Source of the DNA: Serripes groenlandicus
Taxonomy: Eukaryota > Mollusca > Bivalvia > Cardiida > Cardiidae
NCBI GenBank assembly: GCA_031761405.1
Contig: JASEVX010000037.1
Span: 868,001 to 932,000, forward strand
Length of the DNA stretch: 64,000 nucleotides
Reading direction: 5' to 3'
Below, piece after piece: positions 35,405 through 45,871 of the stretch (positions are counted from its first letter, which is position 1; each line of letters starts with the position of its first letter). A program made the translations under genes and the position numbers. Below the pieces are notes generated by a model, which made no database searches, was not told where the DNA came from, and worked only from the letters and a program-made list of their open reading frames with translations.

Positions 35405-35776
35405 ACAATCTTTTCAATTATATTCATTCTTATACTTTCATTTCAATTATATTCATTCATTATACTTTCATTTCAATTCTATTCATTCATTATACTTTCA
35501 TTTCAATTATATTCATTCATTATACTTTAATTTCAATTATATTCATTCATTATACTTTAATTTTAATTATATTCATTCATTATACTTTAATTTTAATTAT
35601 ATTCATTCATTATACTTTAATTTCAATTATATTCATTCATTTTACTTTAATTTTAATTCTTTTCATTCATTATACTTTAATTTCAATTATATTCATTCAT
35701 TATACATTAATTTTAATTCTATTCAATCATTATACTTTAATTTTAATTCTATTCATTCATTATACTTTCATTTCAA
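35405..35776 (+). repeat. 30-bp AT-rich array, about 12 units
   Basis: Unit TATTCATTCATTATACTTTA / ATTTCAATTA. It abuts the right arm of an F1 element (35781-35850, GTCGTCTACTGCAGATTTTT, GGAAAGGGTT). Confidence 0.95.
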
Positions 35777-35997
35777 GAGATTCCACACTTTTGCCAACAT
35801 GTTTTCACAGTCGTCTACTGCAGATTTTTTGTATGTGGAAAGGGTTGATGTATAACCTATACCGATAACAAAGATAAACGAAATGTAACAATGTATCAGC
35901 TCATATCAGATCTCGTAATGTATCCCTTGTCGCCAAATTATGTGTATCTGAATTTTGAGGGCAATTACCTAAATGTAAATAAATAGGTAATTGCGTG

Positions 35998-36185
35998 TTT
36001 TCCCCAAATGTAGACGCAATTTGATATGATGCATCTGCAGGTTACGAATTTAAACATTGTCACATATGGAACGTATTGCTCAAGTATTCAATTATTACTC
36101 AATTTTCATTTATAAAGATTTCTCATAGTTTTGCCCAGCTGTTTTCAAGTCATCTGCTGCAGATTTGTTACGTTTGTGAATAGTT
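35998..36185. mobile_element. Diverged F1 MITE
   Basis: ATGCATCTGCAGGTTACGAA, AACATTGTCACATATGGAAC, CAAGTCATCTGCTGCAGATT. Confidence 0.6.
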
Positions 36186-36216
36186 TAAGAAGCATGCGAT
36201 TCAGATTGTACAGTCG

Positions 36217-36511
36217 AGCCCCGGTAGCTCAGTCGGTAGCGACGCGGGCTGTCAATCCGGGGGTTGTGAGTTCAAATCCCGGCTCGGCCAACATACTTTC
36301 CGACGATTGACAGAAGTCAATGCGACATGCGTCATTCGTCTTTCACCAATGGGCTAAGTCTATGTGGAAAAGCAGCCAGTTGCTTGGGAAGATTGTTGTG
36401 TGGAGTACCGGTGTGAGAAAACCAGGAAATGCATGAGTAGGTGAACTGGCCGCCGTCATATAACTGAGAGATTGTTAAAAACGGCGTTAAACCCCAATCA
36501 ACCAATCAATC
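36217..36511 (+). mobile_element. tRNA-derived SINE, full length
   Basis: Head GCCCCGGTAGCTCAGTCGGT..GAGTTCAAATCCCGGCTCGG resembles a tRNA with GTC in the anticodon place and mismatched stems. The body has GGGCTAAGTCTATGTGGAAA, AGTTGCTTGGGAAGATTGTT and ACTGGCCGCCGT, and it ends AACGGCGTTAAACCCCAATC + (AATC)n. Confidence 0.88.
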
Positions 36512-36585
36512 AGATTATACAATACAAATATACAAACCTCGCGTGACTTTAACAATACCACAGGGTCAGTATCCATCATAGCTGT

Positions 36586-37112
36586 ACAGTTGAACAATAT
36601 TATAAATTTGAATAATATTATAAATTTAAACAATATTATAAATTAAACAATATTATCAATTTGAACAATATTATAAATGTGAACAATATTATAATATCAA
36701 TTTGAACAATACTATAAATGTAAACAATATTATAAATGAACAATATAACATATTTGAACAATATTATAAATTTAAACATTATTATAAATTTGAACAATAT
36801 TATAAATTTAAACAATATTATAAATTTAAACATTATTATAAATTTGAACAATATTATACATGTAAACAATATTATAAATGAACAATATTACAAATTTAAA
36901 CAATATTATAAATTTAAACATTATTATAAATTTGAACAATATTATAAATGTAAACAATATTATAAATGAACAATATTACAAATTTAAACAATATTATAAA
37001 TGTAAACAAAATTATAAATTTAAACAAAATTATAAATTTAAACAATATTATAAATTTGAACAAAATTATAAATTTAAACAATATTATAAATTTGAACAAT
37101 ATTATATTGTTT
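36586..37112 (+). repeat. 18-bp AT-rich array, about 29 units
   Basis: Unit AACAATATTATAAATTTG with AAATGT and TTAAAC variants. An 18-bp period keeps frames open, giving spurious NNIINL-type ORFs. Confidence 0.96.
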
Positions 37113-37230
37113 AAACATTTAAGCTGCATACAGTGATGTAAGGTCTAAATTCATCTGAGTATATTAAATACTTCGGTGAGCCTGTGCCTCTAAAAATATC
37201 ACCAGATTCTTAATGTTCCGTCTAAGTATA

Positions 37231-37387
37231 AGGCGTTGCACGAGAAAACCGACAGTGTTGACCCGGATCAGCATTCGCCTGCCGCAAAGTCTAACCAGGA
37301 CAGACACTTTTCGCCTCCTATGGATTTTCTGGGTCGATACATTTTGCAGATTCTATAATGTTGGTTTTCTCGTGGAACGACTCATAT
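37231..37387. mobile_element. F2 MITE, shortened
   Basis: GTTGCACGAGAAAACCGACA, TTCGCCTCCTATGGATTTTC, TTTTCTCGTGGAACGACTCA. Confidence 0.78.
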
Positions 37388-37487
37388 TAAATTGACCGAG
37401 ACACTACATCTGACAACAAAGCTCTAGAACTTTAGAAGCTGAGCCTCTATGTCTTTGCGTAAATTTAACGTTAAACGATGGCAAACC

Positions 37488-37489
37488 GG

Positions 37490-37527
<38 letters not shown>

Positions 37528-37970
37528 TGATTGCTTGATTTATTAATTGATTGATTGATTGGGGGTTTTACGCCGTTTTCAACAATTATTCAGACATATC
37601 ACGGCGACCTGTTCACCTACTCATTAGATTTCTGGCTAAAGACTACCATTTGGAAACAAAGGCCTAAATCAAAAATCGTAATGAATAGATATTTTCTAAA
37701 TATCTGGAAGTATCTATAACTGAAGTTTCAGCTTTCTACAATTAAAACTGTAGGAGAAGATAGAAAAATGATTAGGACCTTTAAAACGCGTTTGTTTGCT
37801 AGCTGCATAGCAACGGCTATGTTTGAAAGGCTACCATTTGAAAACAAAGGCCTAAATCAAAAATCGTAAGTGATACGTTTTTTCTAAATATCTTGAAGTA
37901 TCTATAACCGAAGTTTCAGCTCTCCACATTCAACACTGTAGGAGAAAATAGAAAAGTGTTTTTTGTTCTT
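37488..37970. repeat. (ATTG)n, SINE tail and ~130-bp direct duplication
   Basis: (ATTG)n at 37488-37560 leads into a minus-strand SINE end (TTTTACGCCGTTTTCAACAA). CTACCATTTGGAAACAAAGG..AGTTTCAGC then occurs twice, near 37646 and 37830. Confidence 0.8.
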
Positions 37971-38776
37971 AAAACCCAAGGTGCACACTTTTCACCAGTG
38001 TTCACCAAGTCACCACAATATTGGCCCTATCACAATAGTTCTATATATATATATGCAAAGGCGAATCCCACGTCGCCTACCGGCTTGTGTGATATATCAC
38101 TCTCAAACCCCTGTATGCGTATAGAAGAGAAATTGTCAATAGTGTTATAATTAAAGTTATAACTCATTCTATGACATCGTTTTTCTCATCTTAGCACAAA
38201 AACAGATTTCGGTACTAGTAAACGAGATGAACACTATAACTATGGATGAACAAAAACATGACAATTTCACTTCCGGTCCATTCAATTCTTTGACAAATTT
38301 AGTTTTGCATCATTTTAAAAGACGTAATAGTCTGCATATAGTTCTGCGTCTGCAAGTGAGAAAGGGTTGAGAAATACTTTGGCAATAATATTAACGGTAC
38401 CGATTCCTATACAAGCCATACAGAATACAGTAATGTTAATACATTAAATGGATATAAAACGAGAAGAAGTCATTTTCAAACCATAACTATGAGGATACAT
38501 GATTTAGTATATATGCCAATAAAATTGCACATGGATAAATATTTGTATCATACACCCGTTCGTTAATTATTGTCGCAGGTAGTTTCTACATTCAGGAAGA
38601 TTAATTAGATTTAAATAAGGCCGTCCCCTTTGAAAAGCGGAACTCCTCACCCTTTTTCTAGATGACATTTTGTCACTACATAATGTACACAACTTTCAAA
38701 ATGTTTGTTAAAAAGTATATAAAATGAAATTTCACACGATGTCGGTCATGTGACTGATTCCCTTATAGACCATTGG

Positions 38777-39075
38777 TTAATTCAATATAGTTGTCTTGAC
38801 AATAACCTCGATCACCATGTACGGACCACAGTTGGATGACGGACGCCTGTCCTCAAGGTAACCTTCGCGATCAGCTGCCACCTGGCGGGGAATTCGGATA
38901 CTAGCACCACGGTTGGCAAACACGGTTGGCAACTCCAGCAGAAAAGTCTTCGATACTTGATGTTTCGTGACGTCCCGTCAATCGATGTTTGTTGTCCTCG
39001 CCCTTCTTTGGATCGTACGCTTCAATATGCACATGATGCGCTTTGCTTAGCTTTTCAATTGCTGCTTCAATGGCA
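38777..39075 (-). pseudogene. GS pseudogene A, exon 5 with 13-bp frameshift
   Basis: At 299 bp it is exactly 13 bp longer than its 286-bp counterpart. CACGGTTGGCAAA is directly duplicated at 38908-38933, shifting the frame after SAGVANR. RRLTG has become HRLTG. Confidence 0.95.
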
Positions 39076-39131
39076 CTATAAAAGAAACAAAGATGGCGGT
39101 TAAACTGTTGTAGTCTACATCGTTGTTCATT

Positions 39132-39326
39132 AACCCCCCCTTCCACCATAAAGAAACTTTCTGACGCTTCTGCAGCAGACGACTTTTGAAATAATTGCTT
39201 CAGAAGAAGTAGTTGTTTTCAACTCTATTAAATAATTTAGCATACATTTATAAAGGTTTACCATATTTTTGCTTTGATATTTTTATCGTTGACTGCTGCA
39301 GTTTTCTTGTACGTGGGAAAAGGTTA
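39132..39326. mobile_element. F1 MITE in last intron of GS-A
   Basis: TTCTGCAGCAGACGACTTTT, TTGACTGCTGCAGTTTTCTT and GTGGGAAAAGGTT. A shorter relative sits at the same place in GS-B (about 55370-55525), so it predates the duplication. Confidence 0.78.
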
Positions 39327-39399
39327 ATATTAACTATTTAGAACAAATGAAATATGATTTCTAAATATAAAGTTTAAAGAATAAAAAGAGATGAATGAG

Positions 39400-39636
39400 A
39401 CTGGTCACAATGACTTTAGTTAATCAGAGAAGTAAACAAATACATGAATTTTATATATTTCTCAGTTATTCAACTTTTAAAATGGTCGTAATGGCTTAAC
39501 CTCGTTGTCGCTGAGAAGTGAAAGGTTGCTAGTGCCAGGATTTTGACCAGTAGTCCCGGTAAATTACACAGGAATCGCCCTGATATAACTGGAAACTTGT
39601 TGAAAGCTGCCTTAAACCCCGTACAAACAAACAAAT
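39400..39636 (+). mobile_element. SINE relic next to GS-A exon 4 donor
   Basis: AGTAGTCCCGGTAAATTACA, CCTGATATAACTGGAAACTT and a CAAACAAACAAA end about 10 bp from the exon-4 donor. Shared with unit B at 55600-55820. Confidence 0.7.
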
Positions 39637-39644
39637 CATCTTAC

Positions 39645-39844
39645 ATTAATCCATTATCATCTCTCATCTGTTTCGTACTGTAGTTTGTGTGAGCGCCTGC
39701 TCCGTTCCAGTCACCCGAGATGGGCTTGGGGTCCAAGGTTACGACAACCCCGAAATCCTCAGCAGCTCTTTCCAAGAGGTAACGAGCTACCCTCAAGTGG
39801 TCTCCCATGGAGATACCTTCGCATGGTCACACTTGGAATTCCCA
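39645..39844 (-). pseudogene. GS pseudogene A, exon 4 with nonsense codon
   Basis: Reads WEFQV, then TGA at 39827-39829 where copy B has GGA (Gly of VGPCEG). Another change turns HLWIARY into [20 protein letters not shown] is preserved. Confidence 0.95.
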
Positions 39845-39845
39845 C

Positions 39846-40145
39846 TGTAATAAAACAAAAGCTATTATTGATCAACCAAAAGCTTGCGACATTGATCGTA
39901 CCATTAAAGCTAGTATTGATAAACCCAGAAGCGTGCGACATCGATCGTACCATTAAAGCTAGTATTGATCAACCAAAAGCGTGCGACATCGATCGTACCA
40001 TTAAAGCTAGTATTGATCAACCCAAAAGCGTGTGACATCGATCGTACCATTAAAGCTATTATTGATCAACCAAAGGCGTGCGACATCGATCGTACCATTA
40101 AAGCTAGTATTGATAAACCAAAAGCGTGCGACATTGATCGTACCT
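39846..40145 (+). repeat. 48-bp minisatellite in GS-A intron, about 6 copies
   Basis: Unit contains GTATTGATCAACCAAAAGCG and TGCGACATCGATCGTACC. The matching position in unit B (56041-56092) has a single unit, so the array arose after duplication. Confidence 0.93.
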
Positions 40146-40253
40146 CTTTCCCACTTTGACGCGTGCGTAGCAGATGACTCTTTCAAACGTTGTGATAAAA
40201 GTATCAATTGCTCATGAACAATTTCTCCTTTTATCACAATATGTCTAACTATA

Positions 40254-40469
40254 TTAACTCTTTCAGCGCCACGGGCAATATTGAGGTTTTTGCAAAACAA
40301 TGCTGATTTTAGGTGAGTCAGCTCGTAACGAGCTGTCTCACCTTAAATCAGCATTGTTTGCCTTTTAGTTACCAAAATAGTCCAAAACTTTCATAAATTG
40401 AGAAATGGACACACCCGATTTTGAACATGGAAGAGTCTACTTTAAACAATTCGGCGCTGAAAGATTTAA
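40254..40469. mobile_element. F3 MITE in GS-A intron
   Basis: TTAACTCTTTCAGCGCCACG start, TCGGCGCTGAAAGATTTAAA end. No counterpart at the matching place in unit B, so it is probably a later insertion. Confidence 0.85.
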
Positions 40470-41284
40470 ATAATCATTATAGAGCCTTTTCTATATGTTT
40501 TATTAAGAAGTTTCCTATGTCGACTTCTGCAGATGGGTTGTATGCGGCGATGTGTTCATTCTTGAAATCGGTGAAACGACAGTTTAACATCTCAAAATGG
40601 AATCTCTGCAGAGCGAGAAAAAAATCCACTTTAAAGCGACTGAAATCCAGATGGCACGAACAAAAAAAACAAAAACTCCTCGAATTCGCCCTAAATGTTA
40701 TTCTTTATGTATCCAAGTAAAACCAGGGTAGAAAATGTATCGTTTTTTATCAATAAAGTGAACTTGAGTCGTTTTCAATTGTCCCGATGAAGGGAATTCC
40801 TATTTAAAAATACCTACCCCGTTACTGACAGGGTAGAATTTGCGATGGAAAAAGTATCGAAAACAAGAAAATCTCACCGATTATAGGGGTATGTAATATG
40901 TCAGTTAACATATTTTAATGCCCCAAATACAAAAATAACACTTATTTTCTTAAAATAGGATTTTTTTTTTTTCGACAGTTGGGTATCTGGAGTTCAGTCG
41001 CTTTAAAACGACATATGCATTGATGGAACACGAACCCACGACACCTGGATGTATAGCTCTTGTCGTTAACGGCTCGATTCCTTTATTTAAACATGTCTAC
41101 AGACGTCCTCAGCTACGTCTACAGCACACGAACCTTGATCTAGTTTAAACATGAACATATAAAGTATAATTATCAAATAAAGTTGAAAATATTGTGTCAA
41201 TTGGAGTAAATGATCAAAATGAGCAATTTTTTTTTCACAATGTTTTAATGATTCGTCTGCTGAAAATGTGTAAAACTGAGCTAT

Positions 41285-41470
41285 TAACCCTTTCCCACAT
41301 ACAACAATCTGCAGCAGACGACTTTGGAAATATTTTGACAAAAACATGAAAAATCTTCATAAATACGGGTTTTCTAATTAAAAATAGCTCATCATGAACT
41401 TTAATCACAGTGTTTTCAAAAGTCGTCTGAAGGAGAGGCGTCAAGAAGCGTCTATATGTGGGAAAGGGTT
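41285..41470. mobile_element. F1 MITE in GS-A
   Basis: TTAA-flanked CCCTTTCCCACATACAACAA, ATCTGCAGCAGACGACTTTG, AAAGTCGTCTGAAGGAGAGG, ATGTGGGAAAGGG. Confidence 0.85.
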
Positions 41471-41532
41471 AAATACACCCCTCCACCCCCACCCCCAACA
41501 GGTTAATTATTCAAACGGGCATGAACCCTTAC

Positions 41533-41544
41533 CTGGGCTGGCAT
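41533..41544 (-). pseudogene. GS pseudogene A, 12-bp remnant of exon 3
   Basis: Minus-strand ATGCCAGCCCAG followed by GTAAGG equals the last codons (MPAQ in copy B) and donor of exon 3. Sequence then jumps to what lies about 730 bp upstream in copy B, marking a deletion of the core catalytic exon. Confidence 0.85.
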
Positions 41545-41583
41545 TAACAATAAACGCCAACGCTCGTCTGCTTTTGTCTAAGT

Positions 41584-42484
41584 CGAAAAATGGGCATCAC
41601 TGTATAATATAAATCCAGTGTTATGTGACGAAAAATGGGCATCACCGTATAATATAAATCCAGTGTTATGTGACGAAAAAATGGGCATCACCGTATAATA
41701 TAAATCCAGTGTTATGTGACGATAAATGGGCATCACTGTATAATATAAATCCAGTGTTATGTGACGATAAATGGGCATCACTGTATAATATAAATCCAGT
41801 GTTATGTGACGATAAATGGGCATCATTGTATAATATAAATCCAGTGTTATGTGACGAAAAATGGGCATCACTGTATAATATAAATCCAGTGTTATGTGAC
41901 GAAAAATGGGCATCACTGTATAATATAAATCCAGTATTATGTGACGAAAATTGGCATCACTGTATAATATAAATCCAGTGTTATGTGACGAAAAATGGGC
42001 ATTACTGTATAATATAAATCCAGTGTTATGTGACGAAAAATGGGCATTACTGTATAATATAAATCCAGTGTTATGTGACGAAAAATGGGCATCGCTGTAT
42101 AATATAAATCCAGTATTATGTGACGAAAATTGGCATCACTGTATAATATAAATACAGTGTTATGTGACGAAAAATGGGCATTACTGTATAATATAAATCC
42201 AGTGTTATGTGACGAAAAATGGGCATCACTGTATAATATAAATCCAGTGTTATGTGACGAAAAATGGGCGTTACTGTATAATATAAATCCAGTGTTATGT
42301 GACGAATAATGGGCATCACTGTATAATATAAATCCAGTGTTATGTGACGAAAAATGGGCATCACTGTATAATATAAATCCAGTGTTATGTGACGAAAGAT
42401 GGGCATTACTGTATAATATAAATCCAGTGTTATGTGACGAAAAATGGGCATTACTGTATAATATGAATCCAGTGTTATGTGACT
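41584..42484 (+). repeat. 45-bp minisatellite replacing GS-A exon 3 region, about 20 copies
   Basis: Unit contains GGGCATCACTGTATAATATA and AATCCAGTGTTATGTGACG. Unit B at about 58030-58082 has one diverged unit. The 45-bp length keeps frames open (a 15-residue repeat), so long spurious ORFs run on both strands. Confidence 0.95.
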
Positions 42485-42832
42485 TGGTACAGACATGCGT
42501 ACTGTTCCTATAAACATGCTTACCAAGTATCATTTAAACATATAGAACGGTTATGATGTAAGGTTAAAGTGATGTGATGACGTGCAAACAACGACGATGA
42601 CGACACCAAGGATATCACAAGTGTTGTATAAAGTTTTAATACAATTCATACAGTAGATGCTTAGATATGGTGTATATATGTTCTTGCATGCAACTCGTTA
42701 ATCAAGGTGAGACGCAGACGCCAGGGTGAGTACTATAACTCTCATATTATCCGAATAGTCGACCTAAAAAATGAATAGAGCAGAAAGCTTTAAGGTCGGT
42801 TTTCGTGTGACGTATTCTCATGTTATTCTTAC

Positions 42833-42997
42833 CTGCAGCTTTATTGTTATATTTATATACTTCACACATCACCAACTTGTTCTTTCCACGACGGAAGGGG
42901 TCATTGAATAGAGCCACTGGGTGGAGGTACATATCAGAGTTCGAGCCTTCCGCCGCCTGGTACGTTCTCGACCCATCGTAGTTCCAAATTGGACAGT
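42833..42997 (-). pseudogene. GS pseudogene A, exon 2
   Basis: [20 protein letters not shown], then [21 protein letters not shown] Ser-to-Arg change falls in the catalytic DGSS loop and one Ala codon is inserted. Splice sites are intact. Confidence 0.94.
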
Positions 42998-43427
42998 CTG
43001 AAACGAAAGAATTTTTTGTGTGTGTGTGTGTGTGTATGTGTGAATAGAATCACTCGCTTCCTTCTTCTTTAAACCGCAGTGGTTTCAAATGTCGTCCTCT
43101 ACATAAAAGGTTTTAAAAAGTTCGTCTGTATGTGGGATAAAGTAAAGATGACTTCGCCCGGTCGATGTCCGGTCTCCCACATTGAGCACTGTACCAAGGA
43201 TATGGTCTTATAAAGACTATCTTGATGCAGTTTCAGTTCATGAATTTTCATGACGTTTTGGGTAAGCCAAACATTGCTTAAAAGTTGTTAATTTTACATA
43301 AAAAAGTATACTTATAAATTAATTCTATATCAATGGCTTAACGTTGGGAAATCATTGTTTCAGTCGGAGATTAAATATGTAGTTTAACTACAATATCCAA
43401 TTTAAAACGGATTGCCCTCAAAATATA

Positions 43428-43689
43428 CAATTAATCCTTTTGCCACATTGTTTTCGAAACCGCCTGCTGTCTATCTGTCGTAACGCATGTTTAATAGGGT
43501 TACCATGGTAACTCGTTCTTGTCAATTTCAACATTCCCCCCCCCCCCCAACCCCCCCCCCCCCCCCCCCCCCATGGGGGGGAATGTTGAAATTGACAAGA
43601 ACGAGTTACCATGGTAACCCTATTAAACATGCGTTACGACAGATAGACAGCAGGCGGTTTCGAAAACAATGTGGCAAAAGGATTAATTG
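43428..43689. repeat. Near-perfect palindrome, ~118-bp arms, poly-C/G loop
   Basis: CAATTAATCCTTTTGCCACA at the left matches in reverse complement at 43670-43689. The arms include GTTACCATGGTAAC and meet at a C-rich spacer around 43537-43572. It lies in the first intron of the GS pseudogene and is absent from unit B. Confidence 0.93.
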
Positions 43690-43941
43690 CTCATAAAAAT
43701 GATCAATTGATTTAATTATTCATACTTTTCATTAATAGACAGTTTTTCGAATGTGTTGCCTGAATGTTTTCAAAGTCTGGTCAAGTGTTAACCCTTTGCC
43801 TGCATTAAATTAAATTGATTTGTGTGAAGTTTGTGTCACAAGTATTTTCGCGCCGCATTAATATTCCTAGATTGGGCTTTTGATTCTCCCAAATACAACA
43901 CACGAGTTCATTTAAAGAAAAATCAGCATTGAACACCTTAC

Positions 43942-44110
43942 CTTCCGGCTTTTTCGGATCGTAGTCTAATGTTATACACTTTGTCCGAAGACCTGTCCCG
44001 TCGATCCAGATATACTCGCACTGGACATTTCCGTCATCCACGGGCAGCGACATGTAGTTAGCCAGAACGGCTTTGTCTAATCGACCGGGATGCTTTAGCG
44101 CCGCCGTCAT
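43942..44110 (-). pseudogene. GS pseudogene A, exon 1
   Basis: [20 protein letters not shown] start, IWIDGTGLRTKCITLDYD. Relative to copy B it gains one Ala codon, loses the two codons of GEG and changes the conserved Arg of KCRTLD to Ile. Confidence 0.93.
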
Positions 44111-44462
44111 ATTTGTTGGTTGTCTGTATTAGTTACGATCTGTCTGAAAATACATAAAGTTGACATTTTAGATGCCAGAGATCTAAATAAGGGGAATTTT
44201 ACAAATGATAAAATCCTTATTTGACATTCAAACCCTACGTTGTTGGTACTCGAACGTATCGTCTCATTCGTCAGCTGCAGATGTCTTGTTTGTGGGGAAG
44301 GGTTAAGAGTTTTGTTGACATGTAAAGAAAACATCAATTTGTTCATCCATTATATGCTATCTACTTTATTGGCGGAGATTTCTTCAATGCCTCGTAGGCG
44401 TTTTAGCGACGAGTTCGGATCCCGACACTTCTAACAAACAGCGGAGTAATTCGAAATATTCT

Positions 44463-44771
44463 TTAAATCTTTCAGCGCCGATTTCCTTAATTACGTAGAC
44501 TCTTCCATGCTCATATTCGGGCGACTCCATTTAGCATGCAGCCATGCAATAACAGTTTTGAAATAGCTTGATAACAAGAGGCAAACAATGCTGATTCCGG
44601 TACGATAATTATCAAAGAAGAGACAGAGAAAACGTGTTAGAATAGAATAAATTATGCACAAAGACAAATTCCTACTTTTCTAACAATACTTTGAAAAGTC
44701 GCAAACACGTCGTATTTATTTCCTACTTTTCTAACAATACTTTGAAAAGTCGCAAACACGTCGTATTTATA
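44463..44771. repeat. F3-like arm and 55-bp direct duplication upstream of GS-A
   Basis: CTTTCAGCGCCGATTTCCTT and GGCAAACAATGCTGATTCCG are F3 parts. TTTCCTACTTTTCTAACAAT..ACACGTCGTATTTAT then occurs twice (44663 and 44718), but once in unit B. Confidence 0.8.
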
Positions 44772-44929
44772 CTTTTAAATGACGTCTAAATGTATAGATC
44801 AAGTAAGTTTTAAAAATACCTATATAATAAAATGTAATGATTCGGTGATTTCATTCTTGGAAATACAATAAAAAAAAAAAAAAAAGTGGGAGTAGAATTC
44901 AAGGAACCAATTTATTAATATCATTTAAC

Positions 44930-45145
44930 ACTTTCCCGTATACAAGCGCTCTTTGACGCCTATTGAAAATATTGTGAGAGAAGGAAACATGGCTCATGAT
45001 GAGCAATTTTTCATTTTGCCACAGTGTTTTGTTTTCATCTCTATTCAATACTTTTACTTTAATTTACAGAGATATCCCCAATTTCTGCCTATATATTTTT
45101 AAAGTCGCCTGCTGCAATGTGTAACATATGTCGGAAAGGGCGTAA
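44930..45145. mobile_element. F1 MITE upstream of GS-A
   Basis: ACACTTTCCCGTATACAAGC, ATGGCTCATGATGAGCAATT hairpin, AAAGTCGCCTGCTGCAATGT. Its partner in unit B is at 62230-62450. Confidence 0.75.
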
Positions 45146-45380
45146 AGGGTAGGAATTAACATTATTAAATAATCAGGAAGTATCACCCAAATAGACCATT
45201 GAATGCGTTTCTGAAGCATTGCCAAAAAAATGAGTTTTAAAGGGAAACCTTTTAACACTTTCCCGACTTCAGACGTCTTGTGTTTCCTCGGCAGCATTCA
45301 ACTCTAGAATACATCATGGTAACATCAGACAGCTCAATATGAACAATCAATCCTTCTCCAACAACGTTTTCAACTCTGCA

Positions 45381-45578
45381 TTTACTCTTTCAGCGCCGAA
45401 TTGTTTAAAGTAGACTCTTCCATGTACAAAATCGGGCGTCTCCATTTCTAATGTAATAAAAGCTGTGAACTATTCTGATAACTAAAAGGCAAACAATGCT
45501 GATTTCATGTGAGACAGCTCGTTACAATCTGTATTGTTTGCAAAACCTCATTATTGCCTTTGGTGCTGAAAGAGTTTA
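45381..45578. mobile_element. F3 MITE upstream of GS-A
   Basis: TTTACTCTTTCAGCGCCGAA, AGACTCTTCCATGTACAAAA, TGGTGCTGAAAGAGTTTAAA. Unit B keeps only part of it (62706-62830). Confidence 0.82.
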
Positions 45579-45649
45579 AAGTACACTAACGATTTAACAG
45601 GTGTTATTTCTTATCGTTAATTGTCGTTTAAAACGTAGAAGGCCGCATC

Positions 45650-45851
45650 ATTACACCTTTGCAGCAGACGACTTTTGAAAGCATTGTGACAAAATAACAA
45701 AATGGTTAACGATGAGCAGTTTCTGCCTTTGCCACAGTGTTTCAAGTAATTTCAACGATAGGAAATTGTTGTACGGAGTTTTACCATAGTGTTAACCAAA
45801 TGTCTTTAAAAGACGCCTGCTTCTGATTTGGTGTATGGAGGAAAAGGGTAA
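45650..45851. mobile_element. F1 MITE upstream of GS-A
   Basis: CTTTGCAGCAGACGACTTTT, AGCATTGTGACAAAATAACA, AAGACGCCTGCTTCTGATTT, GGAGGAAAAGGGT. Partner at 62930-63170. Confidence 0.75.
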
Positions 45852-45871
45852 AAGTGTATAATGCAATGCAA

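Larger units (their letters stand above)
38777..44110 (-). pseudogene. Glutamine synthetase pseudogene (copy A)
   Basis: It has the same exon layout as the intact copy at 55032-60700 but is broken in several independent ways. Exon 1 (43942-44110) lacks the EG of GTGEGLR through a 6-bp loss. Exon 2 (42833-42997) reads [12 protein letters not shown] instead of [11 protein letters not shown]. Exon 3 is reduced to its last 12 bp (41533-41544). Exon 4 (39645-39844) has an in-frame TGA at 39827-39829, six codons in. Exon 5 (38777-39075) carries a 13-bp direct duplication that shifts the frame inside GVANR. Splice sites and most codons survive, so the decay is fairly recent. No functional GS could be made; a transcript is possible. 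Confidence 0.95.

Noticed and set aside
36217..36295. tRNA gene (GTC anticodon position)
   Set aside because: Head of a SINE with mismatched stems and a common SINE body; the same at 53526, 56950-57030 and 28141-28222.
35298..37129. ORFs rich in Tyr/Phe/Ile or Asn/Ile
   Set aside because: Translations of the 30-bp and 18-bp AT-rich arrays.
39685..40035. + strand [23 protein letters not shown].. and its twin at 55870
   Set aside because: Antisense shadow of glutamine synthetase exon 4.
40421..40720. 99-codon ORF on the + strand
   Set aside because: Begins inside an F3 MITE arm and runs through an F1 fragment; no family resemblance.
41578..42533. 198-codon ORF and others with KWASLYNINPVLCDE-type repeats
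   Set aside because: The 45-bp minisatellite has a period divisible by three; the live GS copy has only one unit here, so this is not a conserved gene.
43418..43696. Two nearly identical ORFs on opposite strands
   Set aside because: Consequence of the perfect palindrome at 43428-43689, not of two genes.
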